This document shows, piece by piece, positions 1-7,900 of a stretch of DNA of 10,209 bases; the stretch's first letter is position 1; each line of letters opens with the position of its first letter. The translations under genes were made by a program, and so were the position numbers. Origin of the DNA: Roseiarcus sp035308145. GTDB lineage: Bacteria > Pseudomonadota > Alphaproteobacteria > Rhizobiales > Beijerinckiaceae. The DNA lies in assembly GCA_035308145.1 (NCBI GenBank), contig DATGHD010000230.1, forward strand, positions 1 to 10,209, in the 5' to 3' direction. The notes under the pieces are model-generated. The model made no database searches, was not told where the DNA came from, and worked only from the letters and a program-made list of their open reading frames with translations.

Positions 1-1
1 T

Positions 2-472
2 CAACCGCCGACCCTGGCGGTCGCCATTTATCAGATGTCCGGCGACGAGCGCCGCATCGCCCGCTTCCTTCTTCCCGTCGCCTTGATGTTGCAGCCGGGC
101 TTCCGCCTGATCATGGACAAGGGCGAGCCGATCCCGGGGCATTTCGCCATTTGTTTCCCGAACGGTTGCTTCGCCGAGACGGATCTCAATGGCGCGGCCA
201 TCGCCAATCTGAAGAAAGCGCAGACGGTGAGCGTGCAGGTGCGCAATCAGGTCAATAATGAAGTGACCTTCAATGTTCCGATGAAAGATTTCGCGACTGC
301 GTTCGACGGGCCGCCAATTGATCCGAAGGTGCTCGAGCAGCAGCAGCAGGAGCTGCAGAAGCAGCTCGAAGAGAAGGCCAAGGCGCAGCGCGAACAGCTC
401 GAGAAGCAAAGCGCCGCGCCGCCCGCTGCCGCGCCAGCCCCGGCTGCGCCCGCCGCGCCGGCGAAGCAGTAG
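2..472 (+). CDS. Invasion-associated locus B (IalB) family protein, 3' part
   Basis: The reading frame is open from base 2 to a TAG at 470-472, so the N-terminus (normally a signal peptide and the first part of the domain) lies outside the window and 156 residues remain. The visible part has the IalB core: a hydrophobic LLPVALMLQPGFRLIMDKG stretch, then a CFPNGC motif (fragment residues 51 and 56 are the cysteines, a likely disulfide), then a conserved VPMKDFATAFDGPP block. The end is a Gln/Glu/Lys-rich probable coiled coil followed by an Ala/Pro tail, common in rhizobial members. IalB was named from Bartonella erythrocyte invasion, but the family is widespread in non-pathogens, where it is a periplasmic or outer-envelope protein of unclear role. 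An internal ATG at 35 exists but would cut the domain, so it is not taken as the start. It converges on hspQ with a 51-base gap. Family assignment is confident; function is not. Confidence 0.88.
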   Translation, partial: QPPTLAVAIYQMSGDERRIARFLLPVALMLQPGFRLIMDKGEPIPGHFAICFPNGCFAETDLNGAAIANLKKAQTVSVQVRNQVNNEVTFNVPMKDFATAFDGPPIDPKVLEQQQQELQKQLEEKAKAQREQLEKQSAAPPAAAPAPAAPAAPAKQ

Positions 473-519
473 CCTGTTTCTTAGGAAATGACGGGGCCGG
501 CCCTCAGAAGCGCGGCAAA

Positions 520-548
520 ACGTTCAGCTCGCTCGTGGGCCTGAACGT
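520..548 (-). terminator. Possible intrinsic terminator overlapping the hspQ stop codon
   Basis: ACGTTCAG (520-527) and CTGAACGT (541-548) form a perfect 8-base inverted repeat around a 13-base loop. Read on the minus strand, the second arm runs into TTTT, the minimum for an intrinsic terminator. The hairpin contains the hspQ stop codon (524-526) and its last codons, which is unusual. The GC content of the stem is modest and the T tract short, so the call is tentative. Confidence 0.35.
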
Positions 549-856
549 ATGCGATACGCGCCGTTTGCGCCACGTACGAACACTTCATCGACCTGGGGGT
601 GGCGCACCGGCTCGCCCGACTCGTCGGCAAGGAGGTTCTGCTCCGAGACATAAGCGACATATTGCGTGTCGGCGTTCTCGGCGAAGAGATGATAGAAGGG
701 CTGGTCTTTGGAAGGACGCACTTCCGCCGGTATCGCCAGCCACCATTCTTCCGTATTGGCGAAAATCGGGTCGACGTCGTAGATCACGCCCCGAAACGGA
801 TAAACGCGGTGCTTGACGACTTGGCCGATGCCGAACTTGGCGACGCGGGCTTTCAT
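524..856 (-). CDS. hspQ: Heat shock protein HspQ (YccV-like, hemimethylated DNA-binding domain)
   Basis: The 110-residue product matches the full length of HspQ (about 105 residues in E. coli). Recognisable blocks are FGIGQVVKHR (8-17), the FRGVIYDVDP strand region (21-30), EEWW (36-39) and QPFYHLFAE followed by TQYVAYVSEQNLL (52-76), which together make up the small beta-rich YccV domain. In enterobacteria the protein binds hemimethylated DNA and affects DnaA levels, and it has been described as a specificity-enhancing factor for the Lon protease; which role applies here is not shown by the sequence. The ATG at 856 gives the conserved N-terminus directly, though the upstream ribosome binding site is weak (GAGTGGG). 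It is cytoplasmic, appears monocistronic and faces the ialB-like gene tail to tail. An inverted repeat overlaps its stop codon (listed separately). Confidence 0.92.
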   Translation of the reverse strand: MKARVAKFGIGQVVKHRVYPFRGVIYDVDPIFANTEEWWLAIPAEVRPSKDQPFYHLFAENADTQYVAYVSEQNLLADESGEPVRHPQVDEVFVRGANGAYRIRSGPRAS

Positions 857-910
857 TAAGTACCCACTCGGCGCACCGGCCCCAGACGCGCCCGATCAAA
901 GATGACTGAC

Positions 911-939
911 CAGTTACGCGCGCTGCGGCGGAGTGTCAA
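911..939 (-). promoter_or_regulatory. Weak promoter candidate for hspQ
   Basis: A perfect TTGACA (minus strand, 939-934) is followed 17 bases later by TAACTG (916-911), which matches the -10 consensus poorly. It lies about 55 bases upstream of the hspQ start within the 111-base gap between the lyase stop and hspQ. Only the -35 element is persuasive. I see no clear alphaproteobacterial RpoH-type -10 element despite the heat-shock name of the gene. Confidence 0.25.
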
Positions 940-967
940 TTATCTTTCCGGCTGAGCCTTCGCGCCT

Positions 968-2011
968 TCAAAAGGCGTAGAGCCGCGCCAAATCGGGGTC
1001 CTTGGCTGCGACCTGGCGAGCCAAGTCGATGATGACTTTGGCCTGCTTGAAGGTCGCATCGTCCTGCATTTTGCCGTCGATCATGACGGCGCCCGAGCCA
1101 TCGGGCATTGCGGCGATGATTTTTTGCGCGAAGGCGACATCGGCCGGATCCGGCGAAAACACTTTTTTCGCGATGGCGATCTGACTTGGGTGCAAAGTCC
1201 AGGCGCCGGCGCAGCCCAAGAGGAAGGCGTTGCGAAATTGCGCTTCGCAGGCCTCCGGGTCGGAAAAATCCCCGAAGGGGCCATAGAACGCTTTGATCCC
1301 GTTGGCCGCGCATGCGTCCACCATGCGCGCAATCGTGTAATGCCAAGGGTCCTGTTGCGCGGCGACCCGGCTGCCGCCCCCGACGACGGGATCAGCGAGG
1401 ACGCGATAGTCGGGATGGCCGCCGCCGACGCGCGTCGTCTTCATCCTGCGCGAGGCCGCAAGGTCGGCGGGTCCAAGGCTCATGCCATGCATTCTTGGCG
1501 AGGCGGCGGCGATTTCGGCGACATTCATGACGCCTTGCGCGGTCTCCAGGATGGCGTGGATCAGAATTGGCTTTCCGACGCGGTGGCGCGCTTCGAGAAG
1601 CGCAAGGTACTGATCCGCGAAATGGATATCCCAGTCGCCCTCGACCTTGGGGATCATCACCACATCGAGCCGGTCGCCGACCTCTCCGACGAGCCGCGTC
1701 ACATCATCGAGGAACCATGGCGAATTCAGCGCATTGACCCGCGCCCATAAGGCTGCGGCGCCGAAGTCGGTCTCGCGCGCCATGGCGATGAATCCTTCGC
1801 GCGCGGAATCCTTTTGTTCGATGGGAATGGCGTCCTCGAGATTGCCGAGCACGACGTCGACCTCGCGGGCGATGTCCGCCGCCTTGGCGCGCATCTTCTC
1901 GACATGAGGAGCGATGAAATGGATCATCCGCTCGAGCCGCGCCGGAGGCACCCGCATCGGCGTCGGCGCGCCGATCGCCAAAGGCTCGTAGAATTGACGC
2001 GGCGCTTTCAT
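968..2011 (-). CDS. mcl: Malyl-CoA / beta-methylmalyl-CoA lyase, Chloroflexus-like type (HpcH/HpaI-CitE superfamily)
   Basis: The 347-residue product is a complete CitE-like TIM-barrel lyase. Expected active-site residues are present: Arg91 in ARVNAL, the Mg2+ ligands Glu156 in ILETAQG and Asp183 in GPADLAAS, plus the GPFGDFSDP loop (244-252) and the LHPSQI motif (273-278) of the C-terminal lid. Such enzymes cleave malyl-CoA to acetyl-CoA and glyoxylate, or beta-methylmalyl-CoA to propionyl-CoA and glyoxylate, in the serine cycle, ethylmalonyl-CoA pathway or 3-hydroxypropionate bicycle. The length, the LGNLEDAIP and MKTTRVGGGHP segments and the GKMQDDATFKQAKVI tail resemble, from memory, the trifunctional Chloroflexus aurantiacus enzyme (which also cleaves citramalyl-CoA) more than the roughly 320-residue Rhodobacter and Methylobacterium proteins. 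The ATG at 2011 has GGAG eight bases upstream. No other gene of those pathways is nearby, so its physiological role is inferred only from family. Confidence 0.9.
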   Translation of the reverse strand: MKAPRQFYEPLAIGAPTPMRVPPARLERMIHFIAPHVEKMRAKAADIAREVDVVLGNLEDAIPIEQKDSAREGFIAMARETDFGAAALWARVNALNSPWFLDDVTRLVGEVGDRLDVVMIPKVEGDWDIHFADQYLALLEARHRVGKPILIHAILETAQGVMNVAEIAAASPRMHGMSLGPADLAASRRMKTTRVGGGHPDYRVLADPVVGGGSRVAAQQDPWHYTIARMVDACAANGIKAFYGPFGDFSDPEACEAQFRNAFLLGCAGAWTLHPSQIAIAKKVFSPDPADVAFAQKIIAAMPDGSGAVMIDGKMQDDATFKQAKVIIDLARQVAAKDPDLARLYAF

Positions 2012-2084
2012 CGCGGGCTCCGGACCATGCTGCGCCGCAATAGAGCGGATCGTCGCCGCAGGCGCAATCGCCGCGCCGCCAAGG

Positions 2085-3842
2085 TCAGGCGCCGCTGTCC
2101 GACTTGATGACCGGCCGCGACCAGGGTCCGGCGATCGTCAGCTTCAATTGTGGGCCATCGGCGTTGGGGGCCCCGTTTTGATCAGCCCTAGTGGCGACGA
2201 GCTCGGTCGCCATCTGGCGGTTGGCCAAATCCGCGGTCCCTGAAAGAGCGACGCAGACGCCGGGTCCGGTCATCGTGGCGCTGCGCAGCCGCGCTTCGCC
2301 ATTTTCAATCGTCACTTCGGCTTCCGCGTCATTGAAGGTGGTGCGGCCGGTGCGCATGTCGGAATAGAGATTGATTGGTCGCCGCTCGCTGCGACGCAGC
2401 GCCTCCTCAAAGCTGAGCCCCTCGATGACGCCGGCGCCGAGCTTCAGCGAGCCTTCCCCGCTTAAGCCCCGCGCCAGCGCCGCCGGGCTATTTCCGTTGG
2501 CGCGCAGCGCGATTTGTGCGCCGCCGACGCCCGAGTAGGCACCGAGGCCAAAATCCGCGGCGAGCGCGCCAATGTCGGCATTGAGGAGGCTTGCCGAGAG
2601 GCGGATTTCGGCCCCGTCTGGTCCCGGCGCGATCGTCGCCTCGCCCTTGAACGCGCCCCTATAGGCGAGCGCGTCCGAGAGGGTCGCGCTCACGCCGGCG
2701 CCGCTGCCCATCAAAGAGAAGGCTGCGTCTTGGATCGCGTGCCCGCGCCATTCGACGGTTGCCGCCGATATCCGAAGATCGAGGTTCAAGCCTTCGGGCA
2801 ATGCGAGTGAGAACGGCTTTGCGCTCCAATCGCCTGCCTGATCGATCAGGGAAGGCGCCTTGGCGAAGAGATCGTCGAGCCGGATCGTTTCCGCGGCGAT
2901 GGAGCCTGATAGCGCCACCCCAAGGGGCTTTGCGGAAAGCGTGATGGCGCCTTCGAAAGTATGATTGAACGCGGTCAGGCGCGCGTCGCCGATCGCCAGT
3001 TGTCGGAAATTCCCCCGCGCCACGCCCGACAACGACGCGCGCCCATCGGGCAGCCAGGCCAAAGAGGGCGCTCCGAACAGCCGCGTCAAGCTCGGGAGCG
3101 AAGCGCCGTCGGCGGCGATCGCGCCTTCGAAATTCGCGCCGCCGTCTACAAGGGCCCCATCCAGCGCGAGGGTCGCATCGCGCAGAGAAAGGCCAACGTG
3201 AACGGGCGAGCGATTGCCGTTCATCCATATTCCAGGATCAGCCAACCAAGCGTTGACCGCCAAGGGCTCGCCGCGCCAGTGGCCGTGGAGCGCGATATTC
3301 ACCGGTCCGGTCAAGCGGGGCCAATCGACGTCGCCGTCTATATCTTCGATCAATGTGTCGACGCCGCGCTCCGCGCTGACGACATGCAAGAGTCCATGCT
3401 CGACGCGCAGGTCGCCAAGCGACGGCTCAGCGCCGGTCTCGTCGCTCGAAGCGAACAGTCCGCGGAATGCCCCGCTCTTGGCGAAAGGACCGCGATCGAG
3501 ATCAATCACCGCGGTCGGCTCGCGCAGCATGACGCTCGCGAATTGGAAATCGCCAAAGAGGAGCGGCGCCATGGCGAGGCGCGCCTTGGCCCTTGGGGCA
3601 GTCGCCAGGGTAACGCCGTTTTTGTCGTGAAACTCGACATCGAGAATTTGAACGCTCGGCAGGGGAAGGATGGTCAGATAGACCCGCGCCGGCCGCCGCA
3701 ATTCGACTCCAGCCGAGGTTCCCAATTGCCGATTGAAGGCGGCGGCGACGCGGGCCGATGAGATCGGCCAGCGATAGGCGCCGGCCGCCGCGAGAAGCAG
3801 CGCGGCCGCGCCGATCGCCGTCCATTTGAGAGGATGCCGCAT
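2085..3842 (-). CDS. AsmA-family inner-membrane/periplasmic protein
   Basis: The 585-residue product begins with one membrane segment (about residues 7-27, WTAIGAAALLLAAAGAY) and continues as a long periplasmic region of repeated beta-strand character, the pattern of AsmA-like proteins. The last 200 or so residues hold the typical AsmA C-terminal module: a GEGSLKLGAGVIEGLSFEEA block, then GRTTFNDAEAEVTIENG and a closing GPWSRPVI element. Related proteins (AsmA, TamB, YhdP) span the periplasm as bridge-like proteins linked to outer-membrane lipid and protein homeostasis; the exact role of this member is unknown. The frame stays open upstream to 4199, but that part reads as Arg-rich noise and overlaps the SMP-30 gene. 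The ATG at 3842 is chosen because it starts the membrane segment and has an AGAGAG ribosome binding site. It ends 73 bases before the lyase start. Confidence 0.85.
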   Translation of the reverse strand: MRHPLKWTAIGAAALLLAAAGAYRWPISSARVAAAFNRQLGTSAGVELRRPARVYLTILPLPSVQILDVEFHDKNGVTLATAPRAKARLAMAPLLFGDFQFASVMLREPTAVIDLDRGPFAKSGAFRGLFASSDETGAEPSLGDLRVEHGLLHVVSAERGVDTLIEDIDGDVDWPRLTGPVNIALHGHWRGEPLAVNAWLADPGIWMNGNRSPVHVGLSLRDATLALDGALVDGGANFEGAIAADGASLPSLTRLFGAPSLAWLPDGRASLSGVARGNFRQLAIGDARLTAFNHTFEGAITLSAKPLGVALSGSIAAETIRLDDLFAKAPSLIDQAGDWSAKPFSLALPEGLNLDLRISAATVEWRGHAIQDAAFSLMGSGAGVSATLSDALAYRGAFKGEATIAPGPDGAEIRLSASLLNADIGALAADFGLGAYSGVGGAQIALRANGNSPAALARGLSGEGSLKLGAGVIEGLSFEEALRRSERRPINLYSDMRTGRTTFNDAEAEVTIENGEARLRSATMTGPGVCVALSGTADLANRQMATELVATRADQNGAPNADGPQLKLTIAGPWSRPVIKSDSGA

Positions 3843-3958
3843 GCTCTCTTTCCGCCGGCGCGAGGGCTCGGCTTTTGGCGGCCTCCCGCGCAGCGCTCCA
3901 CCTAACGCGCGAGGCTTAAAGCCGCAACGCCCCTTCACCCTAACGCCTACGATCGGCC

Positions 3959-4879
3959 TCAGCGGGGCCAGGACGCCCCCTCGGCGTTCACATAAATGGC
4001 ATAGAGCGACGTCGTCCCGCAAATGTAGAGGCGATTGCGCTTGGGACCGCCGAAACAGACATTGGCGACGACCTCTGGAACCTTGATCTTGCCGATCAAT
4101 ACGCCGTCCGGCGCATAGACGTGAACGCCGTCGCCGGCGGAAGTCCAAAGGTTGCCGTTCGCGTCGAGGCGGAACCCGTCGAAGAGACCAACGGGACACG
4201 TCGCGAAGAGGCGGCTCTTGCCAAGCGACTTCCCATCGTCATTGACGGCGAGCACGCGAATATGGCGGGGACCGTCCTTGACGTGGGTTTCGCCTGTGTC
4301 GGCGACGAAAAGATGGCTTTCGTCCGGCGTGAAGGCGATGCCGTTCGGCTTGACGAAATCGGTTGCGACCGCCGTGACCGCGCCGCTTGAGGGGTCGATC
4401 CGATAGACGTTGCTCGCGCCAATCTCGGATGGCGCAGCGTCGCCTTCGTAGTTCGAGTCGATGCCATAGGTCGGATCGGTGAACCAGATCGAGCCGTCCG
4501 ATTTGACGACGACGTCGTTGGGCGAATTGAGCCTTTTTCCTTCAAAGCGGTCGGCGAGAATCGCGCGCGAGCCGTCGTGCTCGATCCGCGACACGCAGCG
4601 GCCGCGGTGCTCGCAACAAACGAGCCGTCCTTCCCGGTCGACCGAGTGTCCATTGTGGTTCATCGCCGGCGCAAGGAAAACGGAAACCGAGCCGTCGGTC
4701 TCGTCGAAGCGCATCAATCTGTCGTTGGGGATGTCCGACCAGATGAGATATTTGCCAGCGGCGAGATAGGCCGGTCCTTCCGCCCAACGGCATCCGGTAT
4801 AGAGCTTGTCGAGATGCACATTGCCGAAGACAAGCTTCTTGAAGCGGTCGTCGATGACCTCGATGCTGGACGTGTACAT
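3959..4879 (-). CDS. SMP-30/gluconolactonase/LRE family protein
   Basis: The 306-residue product is a full-length six-bladed beta-propeller of the SMP-30 family. The expected metal and substrate residues are visible: Glu34 in WAEGPAY, Asn121 in NSPNDVV, Asn179 in KPNGIAF and Asp234 in LFDGFRLD. IWFTDPTYG (131-139) is another family hallmark. Members hydrolyse sugar lactones such as gluconolactone or act on other lactones and esters; the substrate cannot be read from sequence. There is no signal peptide, so a cytoplasmic location is likely. The ATG at 4879 has a good ribosome binding site, AAGGGGAG, five bases upstream. The 116-base gap to the AsmA-like gene and the structured 5' leader (4880-4931) suggest its own transcript or one read through from the pump operon. 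No sugar dehydrogenase or transporter sits next to it to indicate a substrate. Confidence 0.88.
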   Translation of the reverse strand: MYTSSIEVIDDRFKKLVFGNVHLDKLYTGCRWAEGPAYLAAGKYLIWSDIPNDRLMRFDETDGSVSVFLAPAMNHNGHSVDREGRLVCCEHRGRCVSRIEHDGSRAILADRFEGKRLNSPNDVVVKSDGSIWFTDPTYGIDSNYEGDAAPSEIGASNVYRIDPSSGAVTAVATDFVKPNGIAFTPDESHLFVADTGETHVKDGPRHIRVLAVNDDGKSLGKSRLFATCPVGLFDGFRLDANGNLWTSAGDGVHVYAPDGVLIGKIKVPEVVANVCFGGPKRNRLYICGTTSLYAIYVNAEGASWPR

Positions 4880-4884
4880 AGGCG

Positions 4885-4892
4885 CTCCCCTT
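4885..4892 (-). promoter_or_regulatory. Ribosome binding site of the SMP-30 family gene
   Basis: AAGGGGAG on the minus strand lies five bases before the ATG at 4879 and fixes that start. A second, better Shine-Dalgarno-like AAGGAGG (minus strand, 4921-4915) lies about 35 bases upstream inside a hairpin and has no start codon at the right distance. Confidence 0.6.
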
Positions 4893-4906
4893 AAAGGCGG
4901 GCGCCC

Positions 4907-4931
4907 GTTAAGCGCCTCCTTGGCGCTTAAC
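4907..4931 (-). terminator. Strong hairpin between the pump operon and the SMP-30 gene (terminator or leader structure)
   Basis: GTTAAGCGCC (4907-4916) and GGCGCTTAAC (4922-4931) are perfect 10-base complements around a 5-base loop. The hairpin lies 69 bases past the transporter stop codon and 27 bases before the SMP-30 start. It is directly followed by a second dyad, CGGGCGCCCG (4898-4907). There is no T tract, so it is not a textbook intrinsic terminator. It could be an end-of-transcript structure, an operator or part of a 5' leader. It is the strongest dyad I found in the window. Confidence 0.45.
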
Positions 4932-4999
4932 CATCGCCGAAGCGCCTCGCGCGCGCAACCACGACCCGTCCGATACGCATCAGCGCGCTTGCCTCTGCG

Positions 5000-7900
5000 C
5001 TATTCGGCCGGCTCGGGCGCGCCGAGCGGCGCCGGCGCCGCAGCCGGCGCCGCTACGGTCTTCCTTCGACGCCCGGCGAGGAAGGAATCGACGAAGTCGA
5101 GATAGTAGTAGACGACCGGCGTGATGTACAAGGTCAGCAATTGCGAAACGCAGAGGCCGCCGACGATTGCGACGCCGAGCGGCTGCCGGAGCTCCGAGCC
5201 GGCGCCCGCGCCGAGCGCGATAGGCAAGGAGCCGAGCAGCGCCGCCATGGTCGTCATAATGATCGGCCGGAATCGGATCAGCGCGGCTTCTCTAATCGCG
5301 GTCAAAGCGTCCATGCCGCCTTCGGTGCGTCGAGCGATCGCGAAATCGACCATCATGATCGCGTTCTTCTTGACGATGCCGATCAGCAGCAGAATGCCGA
5401 TGATCGCGATCACCGACAGGTCCATGCGGAAGTATTCGAGCGCCAGCAGCGCGCCGAGGCCGGCTGACGGCAGGCCTGAGAGAATCGTGATCGGATGGAT
5501 GTAGCTCTCGTAGAGAACGCCGAGCAGAATGTAGATGGTCAGCACGGCCGCGAGCAGCAACGCGCCCTGGCCCGCCAAAGCTTGTTGAAAGAGCTGCGCA
5601 TTGCCGGTGAATCCGGTGATGATCGAGGGCGGCAGATTGGATCGTCTCTCGATCGCGTGGATCGCGTCGATCGCCTGGCCGAGCGAGGTATCCGGCGCCA
5701 GATTGAACGAGATGGTGACCGCGGGCTGCTGCGACTGCCGATTGATCTGCAACGGCCCGACGGTGCGGCGAATGGTCGCCACTTCGTTCAGCGGAACAAG
5801 CGAGCCATTGCCGGCGGTCACATAGATGCGGCCGAGCGCGGCGGGGTCGTTCTGAAACTGCGCATTGGCCTCGATGATCACCTGGTAGTTGTTGGCCTCG
5901 GTGAATATTGTCGAAATTTGGCGCGTGCCGAAGGCGTTATAGAGCGCGGTGCGGATCTGATCGGCGGTGATGCCGAAGGACGCCGCCTTCTCGCGATCGA
6001 TATCGACGCGAGCCTGCGGATTGTTGATGTCCAAATCGGTGTTGACGTCCTTGAGGCCAGGAAGCTGCGCGATCGCCTTCTCCATTTCCGGCGCTTTCGA
6101 ATAGAGCGCGTCGATGTCGGCGGACTGCAGCGTATATTGATATTTGGCGCGGGCGATGCGCCCGCCGGTGAGTTCGAGATTCTGCACCGGCTGCAAGATT
6201 GTCCTTAGGCCCGGAACGGCGTCGGTCTCGCCGCGAAGCCGCGCCATCACCTTGAACATCGGCTCGCGCTGGTCCTTGGGCTTCAGCTTGATGAACAGGA
6301 AGCCCTTGTTGGTGACGCCGCCGAAGCCGACCGCCGAGGTGACGTCCTGCACTGCGGGATCATTCTTGATGATTTTCGCCACGGCCTGCTCACGCTCGGA
6401 CATGGCGTCGAAGCTGGTGTCCGCCTGCGCCTCGGTAATGCCGCGCAGGAAGCCGATGTCCTCGTCCGGGAAGAACCCCTTGGGAATGTTGATATAGAGC
6501 GAGAGCGCGACATAGCCGGTGGCAAAAGTGCCGAGGAGCGCCACCAGGCGAAATTTCAGGACGAAATCGAGAGAAATGCGATAAAGCGCGCCGAGGCCGT
6601 CGACCATAAAGTCGGAGACGCGCACGAAAAATCCGGCTGCCGCGCCATGTTTCGGCGCGCTGAGCACGCGCGCGCAAAGCATCGGCGTCAGCGTCAGCGA
6701 AACAAAGCCGGAGACGAGAATGGCGACGGTGATCGTCACCGCAAATTCGCGAAACACGCGGCCGACGACGCCGCCCATCAAAAGTACCGGGATGAAGACG
6801 GCGACGAGGGAGAAAGTGATCGAAAGGATGGTGAAGCCGATTTCGCGCGCGCCCTTCAAGGCGGCCTCGAAAGGCCGCATGCCGTCTTCGATATGGCGAG
6901 AAATGTTCTCCAGCATGACGATTGCGTCGTCGACGACGAAGCCGACCGCCAACGTGATCGCCAACAGGGAAATATTGTCGAGCGAATAGCCGAAGACATA
7001 CATGAATGCGCAAGTGCCGATGAGCGAGACCGGCAAAGCCAGCGCGGGAATGATGGTCGCCGCGGCGGACTTCAGGAAAATGAAGATGACGAGCACCACC
7101 AGCATGATCGATATGGCGAGCGTCGTCTGCACGTCGGCGATCGACTGACGGATCGACATCGACCGGTCATTGAGGATATGGACGTCGACGGACGGCGGCA
7201 GTTGCGACTGATAGTAGGGAATCTTCGCCTTGACCGTGTCGACGACGTCGACCGTGTTGGCGTCCGACTGCCGGAAGATCGCCAGCACGATCGCGCGGTC
7301 TTCGCCCGTCCAAGCCGCGAGCTGATTGTTCTCGACTGAATCGTAGACCTTGGCGACCTCGTTCAGCCGGACCGGCGCGCCGTTGCGCCAGGCGACCACC
7401 AGGTTCTCGTACTCGGCGGCATGCGGCATCTGGCCGGTGGCGTCGACGGTGAGATTCTGCCGCGCGCCGAGCATCGCGCCAACCGGCGTCGAAGAATTGG
7501 CGGCGGCGACTGCGTTCTGAATATTGTCGAGGGTCAGGCCGCGGGCGGCGGCTTTGTCGGAATCGACGTCGACGCGCACCGCGAATTTCTGCTGACCGAA
7601 GATCAGCACCTGCGCGACGCCTTTCAACTGCGAAATCTGCTGCGCGAAAATCAACTCGCCATAATCGTCGACCTGCGACAGCGGCATCGTTTTCGAGGCG
7701 AGCGCGATGAACAGGATGGGGCTATCGGCGGGATTGACCTTTTGGAAGCTCGGCGGGGCAGGAAGTTGCGGCGGCAGATTGCGAAGCGTCGCCGAAATGT
7801 TCGACTGTACGTCGAGGGCCGCCCCGTCGATGTTGCGATCGAGATCGAATTGCATGACGATCGACGTGCGCCCGAGGTTCGACGACGACGTCATCATGTT

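Noticed and set aside
494..503. GGGCCGGCCC palindrome between the converging ialB-like and hspQ genes
   Set aside because: A palindrome without a loop cannot form a normal hairpin, has no T tract and is expected in GC-rich sequence.
963..977. CGCCTT-CAA-AAGGCG hairpin across the lyase stop codon
   Set aside because: The stem is only six bases with a three-base loop and there is no T tract on the minus strand, so it is weak as a terminator and may be chance.
1124..1750. 208-codon open frame on the plus strand opposite the malyl-CoA lyase
   Set aside because: It is antisense to a gene with intact active-site motifs, and it has no recognisable domain or ribosome binding site.
2012..2084. Gap between the AsmA-like and lyase genes
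   Set aside because: I looked for promoter boxes, repeats and small frames and saw only the lyase ribosome binding site (GGAG).
3843..4199. Upstream extension of the AsmA-like frame
   Set aside because: The 119 added codons are Arg-rich noise, overlap the 3' end of the SMP-30 gene and precede the natural membrane segment and ribosome binding site at 3842.
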